A stretch of 64,000 nucleotides of DNA from Cerasicoccus arenae (lineage in GTDB: Bacteria; Verrucomicrobiota; Verrucomicrobiia; Opitutales; Cerasicoccaceae), in contig NZ_BMXG01000001.1 in NCBI RefSeq assembly GCF_014651635.1, positions 292,517 through 356,516 on the forward strand, read 5' to 3'. Positions 18,368 through 28,446 of this stretch are shown here, piece by piece. A program made the position numbers and the translations under genes. The notes under the pieces are model-generated. The model was not told the origin of the DNA. It ran no database searches and was given only the letters and a program-made list of their open reading frames with translations. Positions within the stretch are counted from its first letter, which is position 1. Each line of letters opens with the position of its first letter.

Positions 18368-19375
18368 CTATCTTGGCACAAGCTCCACTGCGCACTCAGC
18401 CAAGTGGGTGGCGGCAATCTCACGCAATCCATCAACGTGCATAACACCGTCGATCAATGGACGCAGCTTGCGGCTATGTGGCATGTCTTTCGTCAGGGCT
18501 TTGACCTTCGCGCGAAGCCAGCCGACATCGTCCAGTGCCTTGTCGGCGTAGGGACCTGCGTAGAGCAGCTCGACGAATCGAAAGATCGTGCGCCAGCGTT
18601 CTTCGGGAGTTGGCGGCGGTGGAATCTCACCCGTCGCTAGGAAGTGCTTAATCTCACCAAACAGCCAAGGATAACCCAACGCAGCTCGGCCAATCATCAC
18701 ACCGCTAACGGGAGAATTTTCGCGAAGTGCGGCCACATCAGCGCAAGTTTGGACACCGCCGTTCCCAACGACGGGAATCGTAAGCGCCGCGGCCACCTGA
18801 TTAATTAAATCCCAATCTGCTTCGCCACGATAGCCCTGCTCCTTGGTCCGCCCATGGATAGCCAGAAGCGCGGCACCGGCATCCTGTGCGCGTTGACCGA
18901 CCTCCAGCGCAACAATTTGATCGTGATCCCACCCCGCGCGTATCTTCACTGTGATTGGGATTTCTGGCACAGCAGCCACGCAGGCGCGGATAATTTGAGC
19001 CAGAAGCGCTGGGTCCTTGAGCAGCGATGAACCGGCGTTAATATCCGTCACCCGACTAGCTGGGCAGCCGCAATTGATATCGATAAAATCCGGGCGCACG
19101 CGATCAGCGATTGCCCGAGCGGCAGCAGCCATACGATTGGGCAAAGAGCCAAAAATCTGGACGCCCATTGGGCGCTGCTCTTCGGTAAAATCAACGTTGC
19201 GCCACGATTTCTCGTTGCGCAGCAAACTCTCGGCCATCACGAATTCCGTGGTCATCACGTCGGCACCCTGCTCTTTGCAAAGCTGACGGAATGCACTGTC
19301 TGTGAAGCGGGCCATCGGCGCAAGAAACAGCGGCATCTTGCCTGGACCGATCCAAGGGAGTTGCGGCGTATCCAT
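18368..19375 (-). CDS. dusB: tRNA-dihydrouridine synthase
   Basis: This 335-aa FMN enzyme reduces specific uridines in the D-loop of tRNA. Family landmarks are present in order: FLAPMARFTDSAFRQLC near the N-terminus, GVQIFGS, DFIDINCGCPASRVTDINAG (the catalytic Cys is the first C of NCGCP), VKIRAGWD, AIHGRTKEQGYRGEADW and IPVVGNGGV. Length matches the family. The exact Dus subgroup is not decided; DusB is the common type in bacteria with a single enzyme. It lies 14 bp downstream of phoU on the same strand and just upstream of tRNA-Ile(CAU). Confidence 0.92.
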   Translation of the reverse strand: MDTPQLPWIGPGKMPLFLAPMARFTDSAFRQLCKEQGADVMTTEFVMAESLLRNEKSWRNVDFTEEQRPMGVQIFGSLPNRMAAAARAIADRVRPDFIDINCGCPASRVTDINAGSSLLKDPALLAQIIRACVAAVPEIPITVKIRAGWDHDQIVALEVGQRAQDAGAALLAIHGRTKEQGYRGEADWDLINQVAAALTIPVVGNGGVQTCADVAALRENSPVSGVMIGRAALGYPWLFGEIKHFLATGEIPPPPTPEERWRTIFRFVELLYAGPYADKALDDVGWLRAKVKALTKDMPHSRKLRPLIDGVMHVDGLREIAATHLAECAVELVPR

Positions 19376-19389
19376 GGGCGGGCGTCCGC

Positions 19390-20073
19390 TCAGTAAGTCT
19401 CGGGCGAGCGGCGAACAGCGGCGGTGTGACGCACGTCCTTGGCCTTGATCAAATAGGCGACTTCTTCGCCAACATTAACAGCGTGGTCGCCAATGCGCTC
19501 CAGGCTTTTGGAAATGAAAATCAGCTCAATACCGATTGCAACGTAAGTCGGGTCATCAGTTGAGCGGGACATGAGCACATCGAAATTGGCGCGGTTCAAG
19601 TCGTCAACTTTCCGATCACTCTCTGGCAAGGACATGGCCTTCTCGTAGCTCTCGTCGATAAAGCTATCCAGTGCGTTACGGAGTTGAGTGATCACCATTT
19701 CAGTCATCTCTGGAATTCCCGCCAAATTACCAATAGCACGTCCTTGCCGGGAAAGACGGCGGATGCGCTTGGCAATCGAGGAAGCTTCGTCACCCACGCG
19801 TTCAAGGTCATGGCAACCCTTCATGCACAGAGTCAGCAAGCGCACATCGGTTGCTACTGGCGCACGAAGGCTTAAATAGCGCACGCACTCGCCATCTATT
19901 TGAAGCTCAAGCTCGTCAATCTCGTCATCCATGCCAAGCACACGCTGAGCGGTGCCAAGGTCATTTTCCTCCAGCGCTTGGATAGACAGACGTACGATGT
20001 CTATGCACTTCTCGCCCATGAGGACGAGCTTTCGCCGGATATCTTCGAGTTCGCTTTCGTAAAAATGATGCAT
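19390..20073 (-). CDS. phoU: PhoU, phosphate-uptake regulator
   Basis: This 227-aa all-helical protein has two PhoU three-helix repeats; each contains the acidic metal-binding helix typical of the family (DLERVGDEASSIAKRI and SLERIGDHAVNVGEEV). PhoU signals phosphate status from the Pst transporter to the PhoR kinase and limits Pst activity. It is the last gene of the phosphate operon, 94 bp after pstB, in the usual position. No phoB/phoR pair is in the window. Confidence 0.95.
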   Translation of the reverse strand: MHHFYESELEDIRRKLVLMGEKCIDIVRLSIQALEENDLGTAQRVLGMDDEIDELELQIDGECVRYLSLRAPVATDVRLLTLCMKGCHDLERVGDEASSIAKRIRRLSRQGRAIGNLAGIPEMTEMVITQLRNALDSFIDESYEKAMSLPESDRKVDDLNRANFDVLMSRSTDDPTYVAIGIELIFISKSLERIGDHAVNVGEEVAYLIKAKDVRHTAAVRRSPETY

Positions 20074-20167
20074 TTGGGTATGTCTCTTGAATCGCTGAAT
20101 TACTTGTAGCCTATGCTACATCCAACGTTCTTTCAACAATTTTCCTAAAATATATTCTTCTTACGAA

Positions 20168-20974
20168 TCAACCAAAGCGCCCGGAAACATAATCTTCGGT
20201 CTGTGACTTCTCAGGGTTCATAAAGATCTTTTGCGTCTCGTCGTATTCAATCAATTTACCCAAATAGAAGAACGCGGTGCGGTCACTGACACGGGCAGCC
20301 TGTTGCATGTTGTGCGTCACGATAACAATGGTAAATTGACGCTTGAGCGAATGGATAAGCTCTTCGATTTTGCCCGTGGCTACAGGGTCGAGAGCCGAGC
20401 AAGGTTCGTCCATCAACAGGATTTCCGGTTGGTTAGCAATCGCACGAGCGATGCAAAGACGCTGCATTTGACCACCAGAAAGACCCAGCGCGCTGTCCTG
20501 CAAGCGATCTTTAACTTCATCCCACAGAGCCGATGAACGCAGGCTCCGCTCGACAACTTCATCCAACTCACTCTTCTTACTGCGTCCAGCAACACGTAGG
20601 CTGTAAACAATGTTTTCGTAGATCGATTTAGGGAATGGGTTGTATTTTTGGAAAACCATCCCTACCCGCTTGCGTAGTGAGATGACTTCAAGCATGGGAT
20701 CAAAAATGCTCTCCCCCCCCACCTGCACGTCACCCGTATGATGAATGCCGTCGATGAGGTCATTCATGCGGTTGAAGCAGCGCAACAGAGTCGACTTACC
20801 ACAACCAGAGGGGCCAATAAACGCCGTAACCTTCTGCTTGGGCATGTCAAAGGTCTGGTCGAAAATGACTTGAGATGAGCCATACCAGAACGAAAAATCC
20901 TTAACCTGAATGTATTGTTCATCAGGCGATGATATGGTTTGCGCAGGAGACTCGGACGGTGCGGCAGTGGTCAT
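20168..20974 (-). CDS. pstB: PstB, phosphate ABC transporter ATPase
   Basis: This 268-aa ATPase energises high-affinity phosphate import. It has Walker [10 protein letters not shown], the ABC signature [16 protein letters not shown], Walker [14 protein letters not shown] and the H-loop IVTHNMQQA, all in standard order and spacing. The N-terminal ~20 residues are a low-complexity extension ([15 protein letters not shown]). It lies 12 bp downstream of pstA in the operon pstS-pstC-pstA-pstB-phoU. Confidence 0.97.
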   Translation of the reverse strand: MTTAAPSESPAQTISSPDEQYIQVKDFSFWYGSSQVIFDQTFDMPKQKVTAFIGPSGCGKSTLLRCFNRMNDLIDGIHHTGDVQVGGESIFDPMLEVISLRKRVGMVFQKYNPFPKSIYENIVYSLRVAGRSKKSELDEVVERSLRSSALWDEVKDRLQDSALGLSGGQMQRLCIARAIANQPEILLMDEPCSALDPVATGKIEELIHSLKRQFTIVIVTHNMQQAARVSDRTAFFYLGKLIEYDETQKIFMNPEKSQTEDYVSGRFG

Positions 20975-20986
20975 GGGATCAAAAAT

Positions 20987-22972
20987 TTAAAAAGTGCCAG
21001 AGGCGTATTTGCGGCGAAGGTGATCACGGATCAGGATTGCGCCTAGGTTCAGGATGATTACCAACACGATCAGCAGAAAGGTGGTGGCGAAAACCATGGG
21101 CTTCGCCGCTTCAGAATCGGGTGACTGAAAGCCTAGATCGTAAATATGGAAGCCCAGGTGCATGAACTTGCGCTCAAAATGGAAGAACGGTGCCGTGGTG
21201 TCCAGCGGCAACTCGGGCACGTATTTAATGACTCCCACTAACATCAGCGGGGCCACCTCACCAGCACCACGAGCCATGGCGAGGATCAAGCCAGTAAGCA
21301 CGCCTGAGGCCGAAGCCGGCATCACAATTCGCTGAATGGTCTGCCATTTCGAGGCACCGCAGGCCAGCGAGGCCTCTCGCACACCACGAGGCACAGCGGC
21401 CAACGCTTCCTCTGTCGCCACCACGACCACCGGCACTGTCATGAGCGCAAGAGTCAATGATGCCCAGAGCACGCCGCCGGTTCCAAAGGTTGGCTCATTG
21501 AGCAGCAAACGATCAGAGAAAAATCCATGGAAAAACGGGCTCTCGTAAATTAAAAAGCCCAACAAGATCAAGGCAATGACCGACAACGTCGACACCGTCT
21601 GCCGACGAATGTTATCCTTAAGCCAACGACGGTGCTTCCAATAATCCTCTTGGGCCAAAAGCACGGTCGCAACGATCAGCACTGCCAATACGACGAGCCA
21701 GAGGCTCCATGAAGCCACCGCCATTGGGTCATCTGCCCCACCATCGATCCAACTGCCCATGCCATAGACAAAGAAGCCCAGGCCAAAGACACCATAAACG
21801 ATTGATGGCACGCCCGCGAGATTGTTCACCGCGACCCGAACGGCCTGCGTAAAGAGGCCTTGAGAAGCATATTCACGCAGATAAATGGCTGCCAGCACGC
21901 CAAAGGGCATCACCGCGATCGACATCAAAAGCGTCATCACGAAGGTACCAAAAATTGCGGGAAAAATGCCTCCCTCTGTATTTGCCTCGCGTGGATCTTC
22001 CGAGAGGAACATCCAAAAATGCCCAATGAAAAACAAAACCTTGTCGATCGCAGTAAGCTGATTGGGCTGATAGGTGAGGAGTATTTTCCCGGCGGCGTAT
22101 TCACGTTCGGTTCCGTCGATCAGCCGATAGCGTAGCGTATTTTTATTGATTGAGTCTTTGAGCGCTTGGCTCTGGACCAGCAACGGAGCAAATTCCTCGT
22201 TGAGCAAGCGTTCGCGCTCGTTGAGAACTGCCATTTCGGCGAAAATGCCCCCCCGGTCATTCAGTGCCTGATATTGCGCCATCAACTCGCTTTTCTGTTC
22301 GGTTTCATCCGATGAAAGCTTCGTGATTTGGATGAAGAGTGCGTCCATGGCTTGGAGGTCCTTATCTTCGTCGGGATTGCGCTTTTGCAGCAGGCGCTTT
22401 TCGAGATAGATTTTCTTGAGCTTCGCTGAGTAGCCTCCAATCGGCCCTCGGTCGATATGTCGGGCCTTGGCGCGTGCGTCGGCTGCCTCGTCAATCAATC
22501 TCTGGAAGGTGGCGTCAAAGTCCGGGCTATCGGCAGCAACGGTTTTGCCATCGGCCAAGATTAGTTCAATCGGATAAAAAATGGCCTGTCCGCTACCTTC
22601 GCGCTCGCCGACAATGATGTCTGCCGGCTCATTCATGCTCACGATCTCATTCTGATCGACGTAGCGAAACTGGCGCCCATAGGCGTCTTTGTTACCGGTG
22701 AAAAGCTTATATTCACGCGCGAACTGCCCTCCCTCTTCCGCAACTTTCTTTTCGCGATCTTCCACGATGGACGCCGCGATCACCGAACCGTCCTTGAGCG
22801 TGACCTCGTAGACTGGGCGCGGCCAGAAAACTTGGACACCGTTGGCCACAATAACCCACAAGAGTCCGATCACCATGATGATGCCTGCCGCCAAACCCAT
22901 TGCGCACAACCAGACATACATCTCACCGGCTGGGCGCATGCGTTTGTCAAAGCCTTTGGGTTCTTTAGTCAT
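20987..22972 (-). CDS. pstA: PstA, phosphate permease with a long N-terminal extension
   Basis: The ATG at 22972 overlaps the pstC stop by one base (TGATG), so translation is coupled; a TTG one codon earlier is less likely. The product is ~661 aa against ~300 for classical PstA. A first membrane helix (residues ~15-45) is followed by a ~280-residue soluble, charged, partly coiled-coil region. The ordinary permease domain then follows: GTFVMTLLMSIAVMPFGVLAAIYL, AVNNLAGVPSIVYGVFGLGFF, and the EAA loop EALAAVPRGVREASLACGASKWQTI. Long PstA/PstC forms are known in several marine bacteria. The extra region is likely periplasmic and its role is unknown. Confidence 0.93.
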   Translation of the reverse strand: MTKEPKGFDKRMRPAGEMYVWLCAMGLAAGIIMVIGLLWVIVANGVQVFWPRPVYEVTLKDGSVIAASIVEDREKKVAEEGGQFAREYKLFTGNKDAYGRQFRYVDQNEIVSMNEPADIIVGEREGSGQAIFYPIELILADGKTVAADSPDFDATFQRLIDEAADARAKARHIDRGPIGGYSAKLKKIYLEKRLLQKRNPDEDKDLQAMDALFIQITKLSSDETEQKSELMAQYQALNDRGGIFAEMAVLNERERLLNEEFAPLLVQSQALKDSINKNTLRYRLIDGTEREYAAGKILLTYQPNQLTAIDKVLFFIGHFWMFLSEDPREANTEGGIFPAIFGTFVMTLLMSIAVMPFGVLAAIYLREYASQGLFTQAVRVAVNNLAGVPSIVYGVFGLGFFVYGMGSWIDGGADDPMAVASWSLWLVVLAVLIVATVLLAQEDYWKHRRWLKDNIRRQTVSTLSVIALILLGFLIYESPFFHGFFSDRLLLNEPTFGTGGVLWASLTLALMTVPVVVVATEEALAAVPRGVREASLACGASKWQTIQRIVMPASASGVLTGLILAMARGAGEVAPLMLVGVIKYVPELPLDTTAPFFHFERKFMHLGFHIYDLGFQSPDSEAAKPMVFATTFLLIVLVIILNLGAILIRDHLRRKYASGTF

Positions 22973-25314
22973 CAACCGACTGTTTTGTATTTATTGCGCA
23001 AGCGCACGCGGGCGACTTCCGCCACGGTATTGACGACAAAGGTCATCACAAAGAGCAAGAGTGCCCCAAAAAAGAGAATGCGGAAATGCGTTGAATCTTT
23101 CGGTGCCTCGGGCAGTTCCACCGCGATATTGGCCGATTGCGTACGCATGCCGCTGAAGATATTCCAGTCCATTATCGGCGTATTACCAGTGGCCATAACG
23201 ACGATCATCGTCTCACCCACTGCACGACCAAAACCAATCATAATCGCCGAAAACATGCCAGGAGAAGCCGTTGGCAGAACCACGCGTTTGGCCGTTTGCC
23301 AACGACTCGCGCCCAACGCCAACGAGGCTGACGTGAGGAATTGTGGCACGTTGGACATCGCATCCTCCGCAATGGTGAAGATGATCGGAATCACCGCAAA
23401 CCCCATCATGAAACCAACCACGAGCGAGTTACGTTGGTCATAGGAAACACCAGTGTGCTCCGGCCACCAAAGGCGGAAATCTCCGGTCGCCACGCCCGTA
23501 TCAGGATTGGTGTAAACGAAGGCCCAGCTCTCCACCCAAGGCCCAAGATTCCAGCCAATCAGCGCGATGCCGATCAGTAGCGGAATGAAGATCAGGAATT
23601 CCTGCCCCGGTCTTAAATAGAGACGGTAGCGCTGTGGAAGCTTACCCCAACCATAACCAACGATGAGCGCTGTGAGTGGTAGGAAAAACATGATCAGCAT
23701 TATCGACGGGAAACGTGTGTCGATAATCGGTGCCAACCACAGCGCCCCCAAGAAGCCCAAAACCACCGACGGCAGCGACGCCATGATTTCCATCATTGGC
23801 TTGACCACCTTCTTATACTCCGGCTTCAGAAACTGTGAGGTGTAGAGCGCAGCTAACAGCGCGATCGGAATCGCAAAAATCATCGCATAAAGCGTGCCCT
23901 TCAAGGTACCAAAAATAAGCGGCACCATCGAAAACTTAGGCTCTGTCTCGGCGTCGGCAGCGGAGGACTGATAAATCCACTTGGGTTCGTTTTGCCCTTC
24001 ATACCAAATCTTACTGAAAAACGCCTTGAAGCCACCCTCCGGATGTGGGTCATGGATCGAATAAAAGTGCAAGCGGCCCGTATCGTCGGCCAGCAGCATC
24101 GTCTCGTAACGTGAGCCAAGGATGCCCGCCTTTGGCGTAAAATCGAGGGACTTCTCCCAACGCACAACACCAGTCGTGCCATAGCGAATAGAGGCCTCAG
24201 GACCACTGCCAAGCAAGAATGCGCGATTACGCATGCTGTGCGAATACAGATCAGCGGGGCCGTCCAGCTTGGGTAATTGATTAATCTCGGTGAATTGCCG
24301 TTTCCGCTCAACACCCGCCTTCTCTTCTTCAGGCGTGAGCTCTGGCAGATATTGGGCAAAGATTACGTTATCACCAACAGCCGAAGTAAAAACGAGCGAT
24401 TCATTGCCCAAGAGCCAATCCATCGAACCAATTTCCGGGTTTTCCAGTCCCTCAAAAGGTTGAAAGACTTGCTCCAGACTGATCTCGCCTTGGTTGATAA
24501 GAAATGAATAAACCGAGCCTTCTCGAGTGGAAACCAGCACGCCGTTCCCCTGTCCCGTAACGAGTACTTTGATCGGATGGCCTTCAATCTGGCTGGTCAA
24601 ATCATACTCTTTCGCGGGCTTCCAAGGCCCAACGCCAAAGGGAGTTTTCTTGCGCTGAAAGGTAGTGGCGCGTGTTTCCAGCCCCGAATCCCCCTCCACA
24701 AGGGCAGCAACCAAGCGGTCTTTGTCTGCGTCGTAATAATCAATCACGCGCACAGCGCCTAAGCCTTTGCCGAGCGGGTAAAACTTGTCAGCCTTGAGCT
24801 TTGCCTCAATCTTCCGCTCACCTCGGTCGTCGAACACGGGCTTGTATTCTACCTTGACGAGTGTGTAACGCCCATCCGACGCGCCAAAAATCACCTCTTC
24901 GCTTTTCGAGTGGTAATTGGCAGCCGTAAACGTGACCTCATCGGCAAATTTCGGCGTAACTTTATAAACCCCGAGAGGCCCCAAGACGAGCGTTTCGCCA
25001 TCCACCCGCTTGATATCCACAAAGGTGAAATCACCTGCGATATCCACCATAAACGGGAGTTCGCCCCATTCATCCACCCCAACTAACTGAAAATCAGCGA
25101 CTCCGGTTTCGATGACAGCCTCTTCCTGCACCTTGGCAGATTCAAAAAGCGGTAGGACCTGCCAAGTAATGAAGAGGAAAATCGCGAATACCGCCAGAAT
25201 GATGCCCACACCCCCCACCTTGATGAAGTGAGTCATGAAGTTGTCCAGCCGCAGCGTGCCCTTCGAGACGTCGAAGCGCTTAGGATCAGCAGTTGGATCA
25301 GATTGGGACGCCAT
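22972..25314 (-). CDS. pstC: PstC, phosphate permease with a large periplasmic insert
   Basis: This 780-aa protein, more than twice the usual PstC, has an N-terminal transmembrane helix (GVGIILAVFAIFLFITWQVLPL). A ~400-residue beta-rich domain of propeller-like character follows (repeated strands such as VLVTGQGNGVLVSTREGSVYSF, FSKI). The permease core starts near residue 470, with PLIFGTLKGTLYAMIFAIPIALLAALY and the EAA loop ASLALGASRWQTAKRVVLPTA. It forms the inner-membrane channel with PstA. It is 150 bp downstream of pstS and overlaps pstA by one base. Confidence 0.93.
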   Translation of the reverse strand: MASQSDPTADPKRFDVSKGTLRLDNFMTHFIKVGGVGIILAVFAIFLFITWQVLPLFESAKVQEEAVIETGVADFQLVGVDEWGELPFMVDIAGDFTFVDIKRVDGETLVLGPLGVYKVTPKFADEVTFTAANYHSKSEEVIFGASDGRYTLVKVEYKPVFDDRGERKIEAKLKADKFYPLGKGLGAVRVIDYYDADKDRLVAALVEGDSGLETRATTFQRKKTPFGVGPWKPAKEYDLTSQIEGHPIKVLVTGQGNGVLVSTREGSVYSFLINQGEISLEQVFQPFEGLENPEIGSMDWLLGNESLVFTSAVGDNVIFAQYLPELTPEEEKAGVERKRQFTEINQLPKLDGPADLYSHSMRNRAFLLGSGPEASIRYGTTGVVRWEKSLDFTPKAGILGSRYETMLLADDTGRLHFYSIHDPHPEGGFKAFFSKIWYEGQNEPKWIYQSSAADAETEPKFSMVPLIFGTLKGTLYAMIFAIPIALLAALYTSQFLKPEYKKVVKPMMEIMASLPSVVLGFLGALWLAPIIDTRFPSIMLIMFFLPLTALIVGYGWGKLPQRYRLYLRPGQEFLIFIPLLIGIALIGWNLGPWVESWAFVYTNPDTGVATGDFRLWWPEHTGVSYDQRNSLVVGFMMGFAVIPIIFTIAEDAMSNVPQFLTSASLALGASRWQTAKRVVLPTASPGMFSAIMIGFGRAVGETMIVVMATGNTPIMDWNIFSGMRTQSANIAVELPEAPKDSTHFRILFFGALLLFVMTFVVNTVAEVARVRLRNKYKTVG

Positions 25315-25464
25315 AGCGCTAACTTATAGTGCCAGACAAATCAGGCGTGGAAGGTGTAAATAGTCGAGTCTCAATCACTTTAACGCTCAACTGCCACATT
25401 CTCCAAGGTTCCAAAAACAGGCGAAGCGTTGCAGAACTTCGACTCCTTTGTGTCTGGCTCAAGA

Positions 25465-26433
25465 TTAGTTTTCCAATTCGGACATAAAGCTATCCACCGC
25501 CATCGCAGGTAACGGGTAGTAGCCGTCTTTAGCCACAACCTCCTGGCCTTGGCGCGAATGAACAAATTTAATGAACTCAAGCGTCAATGGATCAAACGGC
25601 TGGTTGGGTGCCTTGTTCACATAAACATAAAGCAAACGAGCCAGCGGATAATCACCGCTCAGGCAGTTCTCAAAGGAAGGCTCAAACAGTGCGCCACCAT
25701 CGTCGGAAAGTGCAATGGCTTTAACGCCAGAGGTCTTGTAACCAATGCCGGAGTAGCCGATGCCATACAAATCGCTGGCCACACCCTGCACAACAGCAGA
25801 CGAACCTGGCTGCTCCTTAACGGTCGAGCGGAAGTCTCCCTTGCTCAGGGCCACGTTTTTGAAAAAGCCATAGGTGCCAGAGGCGCTATTGCGACCGTAG
25901 AGGCTCAGTGCACGGTCTGCCCACTCACCCTTCAAATCAAGTTCGCCCCAAGTATTGATTGGGCTGCCCCCGTGCTTATTAGTACTGGAAAAGATCGAAT
26001 CGACTTCCTCCAACGTCAAACCGTCGATGGGGTTGTCCTTATTCACAAAGACCGCCAAAGCATCAAGGGCGACGGGCACTGCAGTGGGCTTATAGCCGAA
26101 CTTGGCCTCAAACTTGTCAATTTCTTCCGCCTTCATCATGCGGGACATCGGGCCGAGCTGGGCGGCACCTTCAATCAACGCTGGCGGTGCCGTCGAGGAG
26201 CCCTTGCCCTCCACTTGGATATTAACGTTCGGGTAGAGCGCCTTGAATTCCTGCGCCCAGAGCGCCATCATGTTGTTTAAGGTGTCGGAGCCGACAGAGT
26301 TCAAGTTACCGGAGACGCCCGAGACCTTCTCATAGTTGGTCAAGTCTGGATCGAGCAAATCCGATGCGTGAGCGGCAATTGGAGCGACTACTGCAAACAG
26401 GGCCGCGACGGTATTACGAAGAAAGCGATTCAT
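25465..26433 (-). CDS. pstS: PstS, periplasmic phosphate-binding protein
   Basis: This 322-aa exported protein has a signal peptide ([25 protein letters not shown]). The PBP-like domain has the phosphate-contacting loops in place: GSDTLNNMM near residue 48, [23 protein letters not shown] near 75-100 and [14 protein letters not shown] near 180. It captures inorganic phosphate for PstCAB. It is the first gene of the operon; its own upstream region (26434-26558) should hold the phosphate-responsive promoter. I see at most one half of a Pho-box-like sequence there, so I do not annotate one. Confidence 0.95.
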   Translation of the reverse strand: MNRFLRNTVAALFAVVAPIAAHASDLLDPDLTNYEKVSGVSGNLNSVGSDTLNNMMALWAQEFKALYPNVNIQVEGKGSSTAPPALIEGAAQLGPMSRMMKAEEIDKFEAKFGYKPTAVPVALDALAVFVNKDNPIDGLTLEEVDSIFSSTNKHGGSPINTWGELDLKGEWADRALSLYGRNSASGTYGFFKNVALSKGDFRSTVKEQPGSSAVVQGVASDLYGIGYSGIGYKTSGVKAIALSDDGGALFEPSFENCLSGDYPLARLLYVYVNKAPNQPFDPLTLEFIKFVHSRQGQEVVAKDGYYPLPAMAVDSFMSELEN

Positions 26434-26558
26434 GGAGCAGAGATTTCCAAGATATTCCGCAACCGGGGCAAGTATTAAACCCAGTTTGACAGGTAACGAT
26501 TAGGTGAAGAAAAGTTATGTGACGTAGTTTTTCCCGTCCAGAGAGCCATTTGGATGCC

Positions 26559-27833
26559 TTAAAATGGGCCTAAACGATCCGATCCGAACCACTTTTGCAG
26601 GCATTCAGGCACAAGAACCGAGCCATCGGCCTGCAAATTATTTTCCAGCAATGCAGCGAGCACACGAGGCACCGCCAAGCCTGAGCCGTTGAGCGTATGC
26701 ACGATCTCGGCCTTGCCACCAACCGCTGGACGGTAGCGAATACCAGCGCGGCGAGCCTGGAAATCCGTAAAGTTCGAGCAGGACGACACTTCGAGCCAAC
26801 GTTTTTGACCGCCAGCCCAGACCTCCAGATCGTATTGCTTGGCGTGCGGGAACCCGATGTCGCCTGCGCACATCAACAGCACGCGATAAGGCAAGCCGAG
26901 CTTTTGCAAAATGCGCTCGGCGTCCTCACGAAGCTTCTCCAGCTCGATGAATGAGGTGTCAGGGTGAACCCACTTGACCATCTCCACCTTGTCAAACTGA
27001 TGCAGACGGTTGAGGCCACGAACGTGCGCTCCCCAACTCCCGGCCTCACGACGGAAACAAGGCGTGTAGCCGCAACGATAAACCGGCAAATCCTTTTCAT
27101 CGAAAGTCTCGTCACGGAAAAAGTTCGTTACCGGCACCTCAGCTGTCGGGATGAGATACAGGTCGTCCTTGGTCGCATGATACATCTGGCCTTCCTTATC
27201 GGGCAGTTGACCAGTAGCCGTCGCGCTCGCAGAGTTCACCATGAGAGGGGGCAGCACCTCGGTGTAGCCGTTGTCCCGCGCTTCATCCAGGAAGAACGTG
27301 ATCAGCGTGCGAACAAAGCGCGCCATGTCTCCAACGTAAAATGGAAAACCCGCACCCGTGGCCTTAACGCCCCGCTCGAAATCGATCGCCGATGAGAACC
27401 AAGGGATGTCCCAGTGGGCAACGGCCTCTGAGGAAACATCCGACGGGCTGCCAAACTCAGCCGCAACAATGTTATCTTCCTCATTTCCGCCTTCTGGCAC
27501 GCTTTCATGCGGCATGTTGGGAATCTGCAAAAAGAGAGCCTTCCACTCTGCTTCAACGGCAGCAGCGGCTTCTTCCAACGTCTTAACCTCGTCGGACATG
27601 GCTTTCATCGCCTTGACGCGTTCTTGAAATTCGGCCGATTTTTTATCCTTCATCTGGCCGACTTCCTTGCTCGCGGCGCGTTGCTCAGCACGGCGGCTTT
27701 CTGCCGTTGCGATGGCGGCGCGGCGCTGGTCATCGAGTGCGTAAATGGCGTCCCAATCCACCGTAAATTTCTTTCGGGCGATGGCTTCGCGGAGTGCGGC
27801 GGGATTGTCGCGGAGAAGTTTGAGGTCAATCAT
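26559..27833 (-). CDS. serS: Seryl-tRNA synthetase
   Basis: This 424-aa class II synthetase charges tRNA-Ser. The N-terminal coiled-coil arm that contacts the tRNA long variable loop spans residues ~30-110. The catalytic domain follows, with TAEVPVTNFFRDE (the TAE Ser-binding motif), motif 2 region GYTPCFRREAGSWGAHVRGL, ANOVEL-like RFDKVE replaced by HQFDKVEM, and motif 3 GSGLAVPRVLAALLENN. Length matches bacterial SerRS. It lies just upstream of the pst operon on the same strand, separated by 125 bp, and is independent of it. Confidence 0.97.
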   Translation of the reverse strand: MIDLKLLRDNPAALREAIARKKFTVDWDAIYALDDQRRAAIATAESRRAEQRAASKEVGQMKDKKSAEFQERVKAMKAMSDEVKTLEEAAAAVEAEWKALFLQIPNMPHESVPEGGNEEDNIVAAEFGSPSDVSSEAVAHWDIPWFSSAIDFERGVKATGAGFPFYVGDMARFVRTLITFFLDEARDNGYTEVLPPLMVNSASATATGQLPDKEGQMYHATKDDLYLIPTAEVPVTNFFRDETFDEKDLPVYRCGYTPCFRREAGSWGAHVRGLNRLHQFDKVEMVKWVHPDTSFIELEKLREDAERILQKLGLPYRVLLMCAGDIGFPHAKQYDLEVWAGGQKRWLEVSSCSNFTDFQARRAGIRYRPAVGGKAEIVHTLNGSGLAVPRVLAALLENNLQADGSVLVPECLQKWFGSDRLGPF

Positions 27834-27959
27834 GAGTTATCCGGGTCGTGGTTTGCGAAACACCGTTCATAGGGAGATGCGGGCAAATGAACAGCGAATT
27901 TTTCAAGAACCCGTATGCACGCACGGAAAAATGAAGGTTTTCGCCCCTCCCTGACGGGC

Positions 27960-28436
27960 TTATCCGATGGTCATCGACAGTATAAAAATCTCCCGTCCAC
28001 AGAGGATGGTACGCTCTTTGCGCTCCCAACTACGTCCTTCGAAATTATAATTTCCGTCCGAAACGCGGCACATTGTGTAAACGTGGCGATGTCCAAAATG
28101 CTTGGCCGTCTCCAACACTTGTCGCACCAGCATCGCCTTCACATCTTGGCTCCGGGCCTGATCTGCAAAGAGCGCGGTCATCCAAAGACCGTCGAACTGG
28201 TTAAGCTCAGGAACGAAAATAAAGGGGTCGAGCCCCACCGCGCCTAGTAGATCGCCATTCTGATGGGCCACAAATGCGATTGGCAGCGAGCTGTAATTGG
28301 CGTGTTCACAAGAAACATCCCACCAGCCACTAAAGGTCTTGGGCTCCCAAACATTTTCCCATTCCTGTTGGTACCAATGACCAACAGCTGCAATCCATTC
28401 CGGATGATCCGCTAGGTAGCTGATCTGAATCGGCAT
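27960..28436 (-). CDS. GNAT-family N-acetyltransferase
   Basis: This 158-aa protein has a GNAT fold pattern: SSLPIAFVAHQNGDLLGAVGLDPF is the beta3-beta4 region, GLWMTALFADQARSQDVKAMLVRQVLETA covers beta4 and the acetyl-CoA-binding loop/helix, and HRHVYTMC is the beta5 strand. The pyrophosphate-binding loop is less canonical (Q/RxxGxG replaced by QARSQDV), so cofactor binding is likely but not certain. Substrate is unknown. It lies 10 bp downstream of the STAS gene on the same strand. Confidence 0.75.
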   Translation of the reverse strand: MPIQISYLADHPEWIAAVGHWYQQEWENVWEPKTFSGWWDVSCEHANYSSLPIAFVAHQNGDLLGAVGLDPFIFVPELNQFDGLWMTALFADQARSQDVKAMLVRQVLETAKHFGHRHVYTMCRVSDGNYNFEGRSWERKERTILCGREIFILSMTIG

Positions 28437-28446
28437 TAGCGCGGAT

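Noticed and set aside
26485-26500. Pho-box-like CTGTCA sequence upstream of pstS
   Set aside because: Only one partial half-site is visible on the minus strand; not enough to call a PhoB site.
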